Part shown: positions 20,660-31,505 of the stretch, piece by piece
How positions within the stretch are numbered: position 1 is the stretch's first letter
How the letters are laid out: every line of letters starts with the position of its first letter
Assembly (NCBI GenBank): GCA_030068145.1
Contig: JAPJBO010000004.1
Coordinates: forward strand, 124,001-188,000
Direction of reading: 5' to 3'
DNA length: 64,000 nucleotides
DNA from: Diplonema papillatum
Lineage: Eukaryota > Euglenozoa > Diplonemea > Diplonemida > Diplonemidae
Position numbers and translations under genes: made by a program
Notes under the pieces: model-generated
Databases searched by the model: none
Told to the model about the DNA's origin: nothing
What the model saw: the letters and a program-made list of their open reading frames with translations, nothing else

Positions 20660-21250
20660 TTACTTTATGACGTCGTCACCTGTCATTGCGTCGTCAAGGT
20701 CGAGAACTTGTGGCGCCAGGGGCGCTGGGCTTTCTTGCGGTTCTGGAGATTGCGTGGGGGGGCACAGGTGCGGACAGGCTTGCACGTTTTTCACTCTCAA
20801 GGGCACTGGAGTGCTTGGGGACGTCGGACGTTTCTGGTAGCCGCTTGCTTTAAGGGCCTTCCTCTTTTTTCGTTGCACCCCTGACTCGGGTGTGGTCGCC
20901 TTCGCCTTCTTCCGCTTGCGGCCGGCGATCGGGCTCTCCTTCGGGGTGCCGAGCACCCTCTTCTTCAACGCTGGTCGTTCGCCGGTCCCTGGCGTTGGTG
21001 GCGGCCTCTTGGCCGCCCGTCCGGTCGTCGCCGTCTTCTGCTTCACCACGGCGGGCGGTGCCTGCGCCGCGCGCTTTCCCGCCGGTGTTTCTCGTTGTAC
21101 GCCCACCTGGGTGGGTGAGAGGGGTCTCTTCTTCTTTTTGCTGTGTCCGGGGGTTGCCGGGGCGTTCGGTTCGTTAGGTTGGTGGTGGCCGCGGCGGCAG
21201 CACGCTGCCGGTCTCCTCTGCGCCAACGTAGGGTCTCGGGGAGAGAACAA
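20660..21250 (-). CDS. Lys/Pro-rich basic open frame, perhaps a LINE tail
   Basis: 196 codons, mostly Lys, Arg, Pro, Thr and Ala, with clusters such as KKKKRPLSP and RKRKKAKATTP and an acidic end (LDLDDAMTGDD). It lies just 3' of the decayed LINE at 21400-23012 on the same strand. It resembles in composition the basic tail of the intronic LINE at 3178-4486, so it is probably the C-terminal part of that LINE relic. A host nuclear protein cannot be excluded. Confidence 0.4.
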   Translation of the reverse strand: MFSPRDPTLAQRRPAACCRRGHHQPNEPNAPATPGHSKKKKRPLSPTQVGVQRETPAGKRAAQAPPAVVKQKTATTGRAAKRPPPTPGTGERPALKKRVLGTPKESPIAGRKRKKAKATTPESGVQRKKRKALKASGYQKRPTSPSTPVPLRVKNVQACPHLCPPTQSPEPQESPAPLAPQVLDLDDAMTGDDVIK

Positions 21251-21399
21251 AAGGAAGTTGGTAACAAAGGAAGCGAGCTAGAGAGGCGCACGGTGCAGGA
21301 CGCAAGCTCCGCACTTTGTGTTCACCCCTAGCTCGCACACGCGCGCTACAACTCACACACCACCTACCCCCACCACCTACTACCCCGCAGCGGTGCATT

Positions 21400-23012
21400 C
21401 TCGTGCAGCGGTATGCTGAGGCCTGAATGTCGATGGCAAGCTCTAGTATTGACGCCTGCCCGTTCTCGGTCCACACCATGTCTGACAGCCACGCTACCAA
21501 CGCATAAAACGTCGGTAGTCCCCAGGCCTTGTTCCGCTCCCACGCCCATGCCGGGGCAATCGCGCAAAGGGGTGGTCGAGCTTCTCGGCAGGCATCGCAT
21601 CCGCTCTCGACCAGGGGGTCGTGGGGTTCCTGGCTACCCAGCCTCGTGCTTCGAGCCCTGCCCGTTCCGCAAGGATTTCAGCCGTCATCTCCTGGAGCCG
21701 CCTCGTGAAGTGGGCATTCTCGGGTACTACCACTCCGTGTTCCAGCGTGCATCTGAGCCAGTCGGCGCGGTTGGCCGCCATCAGCTCGGCATGTGCCTCT
21801 CGTCGCCGTATGTGCGAGTACGCTCCGCAGTGCTTGCAGCTGGGCGCCCGCGGCTCAGCTCCGGCCTGCCTCATCCGCGACGTGAACTCAGCCGTGTTTA
21901 CTCCTCCCGGCAACGCTATACGTATAAGCCTCGCGGTGTGCGCGGGACATTCACGCATCCTCCCGAAGGAGTTCGTCCGCTCCAGGTCGGCCCTCTGCAC
22001 ACCCTCAAATCCCGGCCGCCTCGCTACCAGACGGGACACTCTTCGCCCTCAAATCCGCCCTCACTTCATGCCCCCTCTTCGAGGGTGCCGAGGCTATCGG
22101 GTCAAACATTGCACCATTTCTCAGCGTGCGAGACAGCGGCCCTGGTCCCCATACGTGTCCACTCCATTTGCTCCTCATCGCCAGTTCGGGTTGGATCCAC
22201 CCCAGACCAGTCCCATCACCGACGTCGTCAGCCGTTTCATTGCCACCTTCGACACCGGCGCGAAAGAGCAGCCTGACAGCGCCGCCGGTAGCACATTCGA
22301 CTGTACAATCCGGACGCGCTTCTCGTACCGGAACGGCGCATGGAGGCCTTCCGCCAGGGCAGCCGCCTTGGGGACCCCCAGGCACGTGACAGATTTGCTA
22401 ACGCATCCACGCTGCGGAGTCTGAGCGTCGACTGATACCTAGAGAAGGCGACCGTTTTTTGGAGGTTTAGCTCCATTCCGGTGAGCGTGCAGAATACGTC
22501 CACCCCCTTTTGCAGAGCGGCCTCCGACAGCCTGGATAGCAGCGTGGCATCGTCCGCGTACGACTTCGGGCTCACCCCCTCCGCTTCTTTCTTGCCCGCC
22601 TTCATCACTACCGACAGCAGGGCATTGATGAGGATGACGGATACAGGGCACCCTTGAGGAAGGATTGGTCACACTAAACTCCCTGCCCACCCCTAGAGGC
22701 AACTTGAAGCGTCTCGCGAGTAGCCTGTAGATCGCCCTTAGCGGCTTGAGAACCCGACTGTGCAACCCTAAGTCTCCGGCCAGGCGCAGCACTATCTCTC
22801 GCGGGATCATGTCGAAGCATTTCCGGAAGTCCAGCGCCACTCCGCAGAGCGGCTTCTCCGTCCAGCAAGGCGTCCTCCATCTCGAGCCCTATCTCCATCA
22901 GGACGTCCTCGATACGGTGACCCGGTCGAAAGCCTTTCTGTCTTTCTTCGATGCCATTCTCCTGCGACAGGACTATGTCCGCAAGCCTGCGGCACGCAGC
23001 AGGTGCAGATAG
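21400..23012 (-). pseudogene. Decayed LINE reverse transcriptase, same family as 3178-7531
   Basis: On the minus strand: QKGFRPGHRIEDVL near 22930, then after a frame change ALDFRKCFDMIPREI (motif A). A second frameshift near 22660 is followed by SPKSYADDATLLSRL (motif C). These align by eye with the intronic LINE (ALDFAKCFDRVP, SPKSFADDLYLLSRL). Downstream, CKHCGAYSHIRRREAH is the Cys/His knuckle. At least two frameshifts make it non-functional. The 5' end is cut at about 23012, where piggyBac-like relic 2 begins. Confidence 0.78.
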
Positions 23013-23640
23013 GTAACAAGCCCCGGAAACATGACACGGTGCGCTCTAAGAGGTAGTCACGAAAGAGAACAGATGCAGAGTATCGCCACAGGTTCTTTGC
23101 ATTCTAGATGTTCTTGTCGTGGAGCAGCAACAGCACGGTCGAGCCCAACCCCGAATTCCCGTTCAACGCCAAGAAGGCCGGACCGAATCGACCATCGACG
23201 AGGATTCCTCCCACTGGCATCTTCAGATGTATGTTCACCGACCTGGTGGTCACCCCAGATCATTGGGCATGCGTGTGTATGCTGCAGGGAAAGGGAGTAC
23301 CTGGATATTGCGAATTTCTTCGCTGGTGTGCTGTCACATTCGCGATGGGGTTGTCCGTAAAACAGGATTCTACTCGTACTGGTCGGTGGACCCTATCGAA
23401 CAGTGCGCCTTCTTTTCTGAAACCATGTCCAGAAAAAGGTGGCTCGAAGTTTACAGGACACTGCACTTCACAGACCCCCTCAGTGGACAGAAAGAACACG
23501 CGGACCGACTCATCAAGATAAGAGAAGCCGGGGGATGGAAGCCGGAACGATCACGGTACCAAAGGATGAGAGCCAAGACCCGCTGCACACGAGGCCAACC
23601 GCAGCAAGCAATTTTAAATGGACCCCCGACACCTCTTCGC
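23009..23640 (+). pseudogene. piggyBac-like transposase relic (copy 2)
   Basis: Plus-strand pieces read GIFRCMFTDLVVTPDHW in one frame and, after a shift, YSYWSVDPIEQCAFFSETMS, then RKRWLEVYRTLHFTDP and KEHADRLIKIRE. This is the typical piggyBac/PGBD N-terminal order (small residues before a YWS block, then M-S-x-x-R-W/F and L-H-F, then D-R-L-x-K-I). Frameshifts and a missing C-terminal half make it a relic. It shares its left border with copy 1 (10836, opposite strand) and runs straight into the right segmental duplication. Confidence 0.65.
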
Positions 23641-25472
23641 AGTACAATGTGAGGCAGACATGGTTTCTGTGTTGTCAACAAAAAACTCGGAAAGTCGTTT
23701 CCTTGACAGGGATGAACACGCAGTCGTTTGCTCTCTGATCGTTTTGTCGCAAACGAATACTCGTGTGCATCGGGCGGCGCTTACAGCACGAACAAAGCGC
23801 CCATGCGAGGCTTTAAGCTCATCACGACAATCGATGCACACGCTCATCAGACTTCCACAAACGTATCAGGTTAACGCAAGCACACTAGCCACTTTTACAT
23901 GCTGCCTGCATCTGTTTTAGCCTTCACGATACCGCTGAACTCTGCCGGACACGCCAACCTTTTCAGTCTCCACTATCTCCCGACACATTCAAACCCATCT
24001 GAAGCAGAGATGGTTTTATGCAGCCAAGTAAGAGCTTCGTCCCCTTGTCGGTAGGGTGAAGGCCGTCCTTCATTAGCCCTGTGTGAGTTCGTCATTTGTT
24101 TGACACGGCCTTTCGTCTTCAAGGAAACGAACAATACGAGGGGTCGAGAAAACTATTCCCTGCGATATTTGCATTTCAATCAGTAGGCGCAGTATCCGTT
24201 CTCTGGGAGTAAGGGGAGCGATCTTGACAAACAACGTGACGTAACCCCTCCAGCGGCAGTGACGCGTCGGCAGTAGTGGGGCTGGCTACAAATAAAACGA
24301 TGCAAGGACGACGAGGGGCTTGATGTATCCACACCTTCGTTGATCTTTCGGTCGTCAACGACCAGGAACACGTCGACGCAGGAGACGAAGTCGACGGAGT
24401 CGTCTTCGTCGTACTGCAGGGAGAGCTGCTTGTTCGCGGTCAGAATCGCCGTTGTGTACACGTCATTTGGCCACGCGAAAGACGACGGCTGATAGGAGGG
24501 ACCACGGGGGAGGAGACCGACGACTATTATGCGTGCTCCCGGCGCCATGTACGATTTCAAAGTGTCGACGGTGCTTTGAACCCGTGCCGCCAGCTCATCT
24601 GCGATGCTAAGCGCTTCGCCATGGGGAACAAACGGTGTCCTCGGGTCTTTCCAACCACCGACGGTTCGGCTGACGAGCTGGCTGAGGTCGTTGGTGCCGA
24701 TGTGCAGGACCACCGCACGTGCCTTCCGTAGGGCTACTCCTTCACCGGCCGTCAGGCGCCATTTCACATGCGCGGTCTGGTCGCCGGAGATAGCTAAGAC
24801 CAGCGTTTTTAGCCTGCTGAAGAAATGCCCGAATACTTCGGGGATCCCGGCACACCGGTACTCCAGGCATTCACTGTGCGAAGGTTGGGTTGTACTATAC
24901 ATTGTTCGTATGCGAGGCTTTATTGCAAGACATTATTTGGCGCACATAGAACTCGTACGAAGCAAGACATGTGGTACAGTCAGGTGTGCATACTGCGAGC
25001 CGTAGCTGCTGCCTCGGAATGCTTCGGTTATAGAATCGCCGACGAAGACGACATCACTGCCATTGGCAGCGCCTTGCGCTTCTTGTAGGAGGACGGACTG
25101 GAACGAGCGGTATTTTCTGTCACGTACACAGCCGAGGCATTCGGGGAATGGGTTCGAGTCGTGCATCATGTACACCACCAGCAGGCACGCAGTGGCTACT
25201 ACCAGCACCCGCTTGCAGCGAAGCGACACGAGTCTGCTCGCCGCCGCCATCATCTTGCGTAAAGGAGGCGCGCTCCCCGAAGCCGGCCTCATCCGCCCTC
25301 CTGTGACTTCAATTTGTTGGGGGGGAAAATGTTTCTTGGGTTCGAAGAGCGCGTGGTGCTTGCACCACTGAGGCCAGGTTATTTAACGCGAGCGAAACCC
25401 GACCAGGTTACGACCATTTCACTGTCTTCTTTGTTTTGTGATGCTGTCCGCCCACGTGAACACTGTTAAGCA
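23609..25472 (+). repeat. Segmental duplication, right copy, with the uninterrupted site
   Basis: Partner of 13794-15876 plus 20545-20606. Around 25426-25445 it reads CTTCTTTGTTTTGTGATGCT where the left copy is split by 4.7 kb of nested elements. It lacks the 210 bp present at 14107-14320. Confidence 0.85.
23963..25253 (-). CDS. SGNH hydrolase-like type II membrane protein, copy B (3 exons)
   Basis: Paralogue of 14347-15664. Exon 1 starts 25253. Exon 2 ends 24335 at a GT donor. Exon 3 is 24078-23963, phase 1. Frames are intact. The signal-anchor (residues 15-30), GDSITE Ser74, ISGDQTAHVKWRL, HIGTNDL and KDGLHPTDKG (Asp-x-x-His) are all kept. The AG at the 15265 acceptor of copy A is GG here (24855-24856), whereas the CACAG at 24874-24878 is shared. 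This favours the downstream donor/upstream acceptor pair (24946/24873) for the first intron in at least this copy. Two intact copies suggest both may still be used. Confidence 0.7.
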
Positions 25473-26010
25473 GCGGTTGCCAGATACTCCCGTAGCACCT
25501 ATTCATGGGTTTGCAGGGGTAAAAAGGAAGCCCGGGTTGGGGAGGGTGGTGGGTTTGGTGCGTAGTATTCTTCTTTTTTTGTTCTTTCGGTTCTGGGGAT
25601 CGTTGTTATTGGTGCTGGTGTTGAGGGATAAGGAAACATTGGAAATCTTTTTGCGGTGGTCCCCGCTGGCCCGGTAGTTTTTGCTACCGTCAACTTCTTT
25701 TACACTCGTTCTCTTCTCTTCTCACTACGGACTCTTTCACTCTTTTTCTCACTTTGGCTAGCCAAAAAAAGACTCCTGTGACTGACACCACGAACACATT
25801 CGCAATGAATGTGGCTCTGGGCCGCCCCACGTGCATACATGTTGAGCAGGGGTTGCCATGTAGCCCGTATCGGCCTGAGTCAACACTGTTACTTTGATGG
25901 GATGTTCACCGGGGAAGGGTCCAACCTAACCGTTAGCCAACAACAACGTCGAAGAGGGGGAGGGGGAAAGATAGAAAATCGGTTGGGGGGGGTCGTTGTA
26001 TAATGCACCA
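25473..26010. other. Low-complexity intergenic stretch, no gene seen
   Basis: T-, CT- and GGGGA-rich sequence with short frames only. It separates the segmental duplication from the inverted-repeat unit starting at about 26014. Confidence 0.5.
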
Positions 26011-26013
26011 CGT

Positions 26014-26880
26014 ACTTGTCATATGACAAGTATGTTCTGCGGTGCAAAAAATGGAAGAAAGGAATTGGGTGTCTACAGGCAAGCTTTTATCAAGGGCTAG
26101 TTCACCCGAGGATCCATAAAGATAGTGGTACCACGAAACGAGGAAAGAACGGAAGATGTGTTTCCGTTCCTTTCGAGAACAAAAGGTTGGAGGCACAGAG
26201 GACAGGTTTTCTTATCAGCTTCTTTGGATGCACATACAGTAAGTGTTGCCTAAAGCCAAGTGTCCCGACATGCTTATTGTAGAACGGGCAGTTCTGCTTG
26301 ACTCCCGTGAATGGAGGCCGATGGTAGCGTCGTATTGCATACAAACCCCTGAAGCTGAAAAAGCCAGTCTTTCGGCACATGCAACAAAAGACTGCTTCCT
26401 CGGTACTGTCCTCTGCTTCAGCAACCACGCCACGGTGTTTCCCTGTTTCCCTACAAACACACGCCTTCAGAATCGCCCCCTCGTCTTGCGGGCTACCAAA
26501 ATACTTCTGGTCCCACCCTGTCTTTTTGCCGCTGTGCTCACTGAATGCGAAGTCGAGTCCAACTTTTAGGTGGCCTGGTCGTCAGCACGAGCAATACACT
26601 TACACAAGTGTATTGCGTCGTTCGTCAGAACTTCTGGAACTGGTGGAATAGGAGAGGTTTCAGTTGAAAATCAACATGTTTGGTCTGGAGTTCGAAGGAT
26701 AGCATGTCGCGTCGAAAGTTTGTCGGGAAGTGTGGGATGCCCATCGCTTCCCATGTCGCGGACTTCGTGTTCTCGTTGGCAATGGTGATGTCTGCAAGCA
26801 GGGTTTGGTTGGCCGGACACGGCAATTGGTCTGTCTGTGTCCAATTCCTTTCTTCCATTTCGCACCGCAGAACATAGCCA
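26014..26880 (-). mobile_element. Inverted-repeat-bounded unit with degenerate C2H2 zinc-finger frame
   Basis: A 42 bp inverted repeat bounds the unit: 26031-26072 (TATGTTCTGCGGTGC to AAGGAATTGG) and 26839-26880 (CCAATTCC to GCACCGCAGAACATA). The left copy is preceded by the palindrome ACTTGTCATATGACAAGT. On the minus strand, 26428-26102 reads FCCMCRKTGFFSFRGL and, 30 residues on, CPFYNKHVGTLGFRQHL. This resembles two C2H2 fingers, one with a Cys changed to Tyr. A small DNA transposon or an inverted gene fragment would both fit. Confidence 0.4.
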
Positions 26881-27063
26881 TCTCGCGCAAACTCCTTTGG
26901 GACCTAGGTGCAGGGACTGGGAGAGCTTTCCGTCTTTGTTTCTTCTGTCACAGAGCTTGATCCGTAGTATAGTTGTCGCTCGAATTAATACTTTTTGCGA
27001 GTATTGAGTATACCATACTTTTCTCAGCCAATTGTATGCGAGAGTAGAGTAATTCCTTCGCAA

Positions 27064-27135
27064 AACTTGTCATATGACAAGTAGGTACTTGTCATATGAC
27101 AAGTAGTACTTGTCATATGACAAGTATGTACTTGT
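27064..27135 (+). repeat. Triplicated 18 bp perfect palindrome
   Basis: ACTTGTCATATGACAAGT occurs three times in about 60 bp, and a fourth copy sits at 26014-26033 at the start of the inverted-repeat unit. Confidence 0.9.
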
Positions 27136-27159
27136 ACATACACGTAACCCCCGACAATC

Positions 27160-27292
27160 TGTCGGGGGAAATCGGGAAAAAAATTGGGGGTCTGATGGCT
27201 CAGCAGAAACCGGGGGGAAATCGGGGGAATCGGGGAAACTCGGTAAGGAAATCGGGGGAAATAGGTGGAAAAATCGGGGGGAAATCGGTAGT
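27160..27292 (+). repeat. G-run-rich short tandem repeat
   Basis: Irregular tandem AAATCGGGGG-like units with at least six runs of four or five G on the plus strand, so G-quadruplex formation is possible. 27300-27900 holds no gene I can support. Confidence 0.7.
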
Positions 27293-27904
27293 ATAGTTGG
27301 ACTCTACCGGTCTGCCTACTATTTCGACGTGTTTCGAAACTGGGATACTCTCAGAATAATTTTTCTCCGGCTATTTCTGACGGGCCATGACATACTCACC
27401 AAGTCCGACTCCTCTGAAGATACTCAACCATCTTCGCGAATCCCACCTGCGACATCGCATCAGTGCCACGCATTGCGATGATTACCGGCTTCAACCGGCG
27501 GCGTCTTTTATTCTCTCCGAGTATGTTCAGTGTACTGAAGGCCGAATCCTCGTGGTGAAAGCTTGAGACACATTTTAACGAAGCACTGCAGTGCCGGATG
27601 CTGCCCCGTGTAGGATGCCCAATAGTCGTGGGCTGTACCGCGGGTGCTTGTCAGCGTAGCACTGACCGGCGAAGCTCGCGGCAAACAGAGCACACATTGC
27701 CTCGATAGAGGCACCGTCTGGTTCGCTCAAGGAGGACCATTGCTGGGTCGTCCCGGATTTCCTTGTTCTTCAGCGGAAAGCCGTTGGCTGAACAAATCTC
27801 TGCATGCTGCTTCACCACCTCGGAAGGCAGCAGGACGCCCCGCAGAAAATAAAAGTGCTTAAAAGAAGAAGCGGGTGCCTATCGAAGACACGACAAGGAA
27901 GCAG

Positions 27905-29870
27905 CGCAGACATGATTTGTTTTTTTTCGGAGAAAACCATAAGGGAAGCACTTAAGTCGGGAAAATATTTATCGGAAACTGTTTCAGATAAATATTTTTT
28001 TCGGAGAAAACCATAAGGGAAGCACTTAAGTCGGGAAAATATTTATCGGAAACTGTTTCCGATAAATATTTTTTTTTGTTTCCGATAAATATTTTTTTTT
28101 GTTTCCGATAAATATTTTTTGTTTCCGATAAATATTTTTCTGTTTCCGATAAATATTTTTTTGTTTCCGATAAATATTTTTCTGTTTCCGATAAGTATTG
28201 ATCACTTTGACAGTAGGTTCACCTACTTTGCCCCGTGGACGACCGCGACGAAGCCAAATACGATCGTTTTTCTATCTAGTTTCGGGTCGAAAGCCTCCCC
28301 AGCAAAGGCTGTTCAATTTTCAACACCAGATACGCAAACCTTTTCGAATGCAGCACACGGGTATCCATCAAGTGACATCTAACTATCTGGTTGCATTGAG
28401 CAGTATCCGGATCTGAAAGCTGAAGACTTTGTACCACTTCACCGCGACAAAGGTCACGAACCGGGTTCGGCTTACACTGCAGTTGCAGTAAAACTGCGTC
28501 TTGCGCACGAGCGCGGAAATCCGCCACCCACCATTCGGCTAGATATTGCAAGAACACAACTGCAAAGCTTACTACAAACGGATAGTGTTACAAAGGCGAA
28601 CGAATCATGCGAGAACCTACGTAGGGGCCCCTCAACAGCTTTCAGAACGGCAAGTCAAGAAAAGGATAAGTTTGCACATTCTACTTCCGTCTGATCTGCA
28701 TGTTCCCCAGTTCTACCCTTCGTTGATCTGTTGTGTGTATTCGCAACGACTTCATCCGGGTCCTATGCGGCCCCAATACGACAAAACTGCATGCGGTCCT
28801 GACCAGGTAACATCCTCCTACCTGAAAATGTCTAACCACGACTACGGATTTGGTGCCATCGAGGCAGCCATGGAGTGTAAGTATGCCAACGGGGCTTAGT
28901 AGTATCGGGGCTGCCGTGCATACTAGTTCCCGTAAAATATTTGTTTCCCTTGACTTGTGCCATGTCGGACGGTAGGATTTTCCGCGTCAGCCTCATTTCA
29001 ATCCTGGAGACAAAAGCACTCACACAATAAAAGAGAGTAGCCCATTTCACGGGCCAAAACTGCCTTTGTTGCAGAAATCGGCAACAAAGGCAAGCGATGA
29101 CAGAACAGCGCACACGAAGACGACCGGCTCTGAAGAGACCCGCGCCGCAAGCTGCGCGAGCAGAGGGTGCCAAGCAAACCACGAAGGAAGGCGAGGAGAT
29201 TCAGATGGCACAGCAGGACGCCCGCGAGGGATCACCGAGGTCGAAAGACAGAAAAGGGAAAGCAGGCGTGGCCGGCTTGAAAAGCTGCAAGCGCGGAGAA
29301 GGCACAGGTACAGAGCAGTCCACATGCAGACGAGCAGTGAAGCGGCCCACATCACAGAGGTCTATCACACTGGCTCCGGATTACTTAGGGTCCTCGCAAA
29401 ATCCAATGAAATTGCTTGCCCAATGGGACTCCCCTTGGTCACATTTCGCACTGGGGACTAGTCCCCAGGAACCCGTATCAAAAATATTTATCGGAAACAA
29501 AAAATATTTATATCGGAAACAAAAAAATATTTATCGGAAACAAAAAAATATTTATCGGAAACAAAAAAATATTTATCGGAAACAAAAAAATATTTATCGG
29601 AAACAAAAAAATATTTATCGGAAACAAAAAAATATTTATCGGAAACAAAAAAATATTTATCGGAAACAAAAAAATATTTATCGGAAACAGAAAAATATTT
29701 ATCGGAAACAAAAAATATTTATCGGAAACAAAAAAAATATTTATCGGAAACAGAAAAAAATATTTATCGGAAACAAAAAATATTTATCGGAAACAAAAAA
29801 ATATTTATCGGAAACGTTCCGATAAATATTTTCCCCACTTAAGTGCTTCCGATATGGTTTTGTCTCTATT
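27905..29870 (+). mobile_element. Foldback-like element, copy 1
   Basis: Outer ends are inverted relatives: AAAACCATAAGGGAAGCACT at the left (27944 region, itself repeated at about 28009) and AGTGCTTCCGATATGGTTTT at the right (29843-29862). Inside each end is an array of a 21 bp unit with core CCGATAAATATTTTTTTG. It runs forward at 28045-28196 and in inverse orientation at 29476-29812. Between the arrays lies a 1.28 kb core (28197-29475). Long inverted ends built of short direct tandem repeats define foldback-type elements. I recognise no transposase. Confidence 0.65.
28386..28694 (+). CDS. Open frame in foldback core, possible captured exon
   Basis: No ATG, but 103 codons open from a TAA to TGA with unbiased composition (IEQYPDLKAEDFVPLHRDKG and onward through NPPPTIRLDIARTQLQ). 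It is repeated without a stop at 30187-30495 in copy 2. A diverged reverse copy at 36240-36672 has stops. The composition looks protein-like rather than random. Function is unknown; it may be a host exon carried by the element. Confidence 0.3.
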   Translation, partial: SGCIEQYPDLKAEDFVPLHRDKGHEPGSAYTAVAVKLRLAHERGNPPPTIRLDIARTQLQSLLQTDSVTKANESCENLRRGPSTAFRTASQEKDKFAHSTSV

Positions 29871-31362
29871 TTTTTTTGTTTCCGATAAATATTTTTTTGT
29901 TTCCGATAAATATTTCTTTGTTTCCGATAAATATTTTTTTGTTTCCGATAAATATTTTTTTGTTTCCGATAAATATTTTTTTGTTTCCGATAAGTATTGA
30001 TCACTTTGACAGTAGGTTCACCTACTTCGTCCCGTGGACGACCGCGACGAAGCCAAATACGATCGTTTTTCTATCTAGTTTCGGGTCGAAAGCCTCCCCA
30101 GCAAAGGCTGTTCAATTTTCAACACCAGATACGCAAACCTTTTCGAATGCAGCACACGGGTATCCATCAAGTGACATCTAACTATCTGGTTGCATTGAGC
30201 AGTATCCGGATCTGAAAGCTGAAGACTTTGTACCACTTCACCGCGACAAAGGTCACGAACCGGGTTCGGCTTACACTGCAGTTGCAGTAAAACTGCGTCT
30301 TGCGCACGAGCGCGGAAATCCGCCACCCACCATTCGGCTAGATATTGCAAGAACACAACTGCAAAGCTTACTACAAACGGATAGTGTTACAAAGGCGAAC
30401 GAATCATGCGAGAACCTACGTAGGGGCCCCTCAACAGCTTTCAGAACGGCAAGTCAAGAAAAGGATAAGTTTGCACATTCTACTTCCGTCTGATCTGCAT
30501 GTTCCCCAGTTCTACCCTTCGTTGATCTGTTGTGTGTATTCGCAACGACTTCATCCGGGTCCTACGCGGCCCCAATACGACAAAACTGCATGCGGTCCTG
30601 ACCAGGTAACATCCTCCTACCTGAAAATGTCTAACCACGACTACGGATTTGGTGCCATCGAGGCAGCCATGGAGTGTAAGTATGCCAACGGGGCTTAGTA
30701 GTATCGGGGCTGCCGTGCATACTAGTTCCCGTAAAATATTTGTTTCCCTTGACTTGTGCCATGTCGGACGGTAGGATTTTCCGCGTCAGCCTCATTTCAA
30801 TCCTGGAGACAAAAGCACTCACACAATAAAGACTAGCCCATTTCACGGGCCAAAACTGCCTTTGTTGCAGAAATCAGCAACACAGGCAAGCGATGACAGA
30901 ACAGCGCACACGAAGACGACCGGCTCTGAAGAGACCCGCGCCGCAAGCTGCGCGAGCAGAGGGTGCCAAGCAAACCAGGAAGGAAGGCGAGGAGATTCAG
31001 ATGGCACAGCAGGACGCCCGCGAGGGATCACCGAGGTCGAAAGACAGAAAAGGGAAAGCAGGCGTGGCCGGCTTGAAAAGCTGCAAGCGCGGAGAAGGCA
31101 CAGGTACAGAGCAGTCCACATGCAGACGAGCAGTGAAGCGGCCCACATCACAGAGGTCTATCACACTGGCTCCGGATTACTTAGGGTCCTCGCAAAATCC
31201 AATGAAATTGCTTGCCCAATGGGACTCCCCTTGGGCACATTTCGCACTGGGGACTAGTCCCCAGGAACCCGTATCAAAAATATTTATCGGAAACAAAAAA
31301 TATTTATCGGAAACGTTCCGATAAATATTTTCCCCACTTAAGTGCTTCCGATATGGTTTTGT

Positions 31363-31370
<8 letters not shown>
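29871..31370 (+). mobile_element. Foldback-like element, copy 2 (tandem)
   Basis: Forward array 29876-29993, core 29994-31274 (nearly identical to 28197-29475, with a few substitutions and a 5 bp indel near 30830), a very short inverse array 31275-31313 (two units), then the same AGTGCTTCCGATATGGTTTT end. The two copies differ mainly in array length, so the arrays change faster than the core. Confidence 0.65.
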
Positions 31371-31394
<24 letters not shown>

Positions 31395-31485
31395 CCCGAC
31401 GACAACTAGTGTCAGACTAGCCTACCCGGAGGCAGTTGATTTCTTTAGGCGAGGTTTCTCTACCGGCGGAAGTTGTTTGGGTTAG
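31326..31485 (+). repeat. 160 bp direct repeat flanking the RNase H LINE (left)
   Basis: Runs from TATTTTCCCCACTTAAGTGC through a T-run and CCCGACGACAACTAGTGTC to GAAGTTGTTTGGGTTA. Matches 33952-34098 with about five differences outside the T-runs. Confidence 0.8.
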
Positions 31486-31505
31486 CGTTTTTTTTTTTTT
31501 TTTTT

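Noticed and set aside
21413..22424. Plus-strand frames of about 270-290 codons
   Set aside because: They are antisense to the decayed LINE, which has RT motifs on the minus strand.
29097..30004. Asn/Lys/Ile-rich open frames through the AT-rich array
   Set aside because: Produced by the 21 bp unit of the foldback-like ends.
27905..31370. CRISPR-like array
   Set aside because: Units are contiguous tandem copies with no variable spacers, and the context is eukaryotic.
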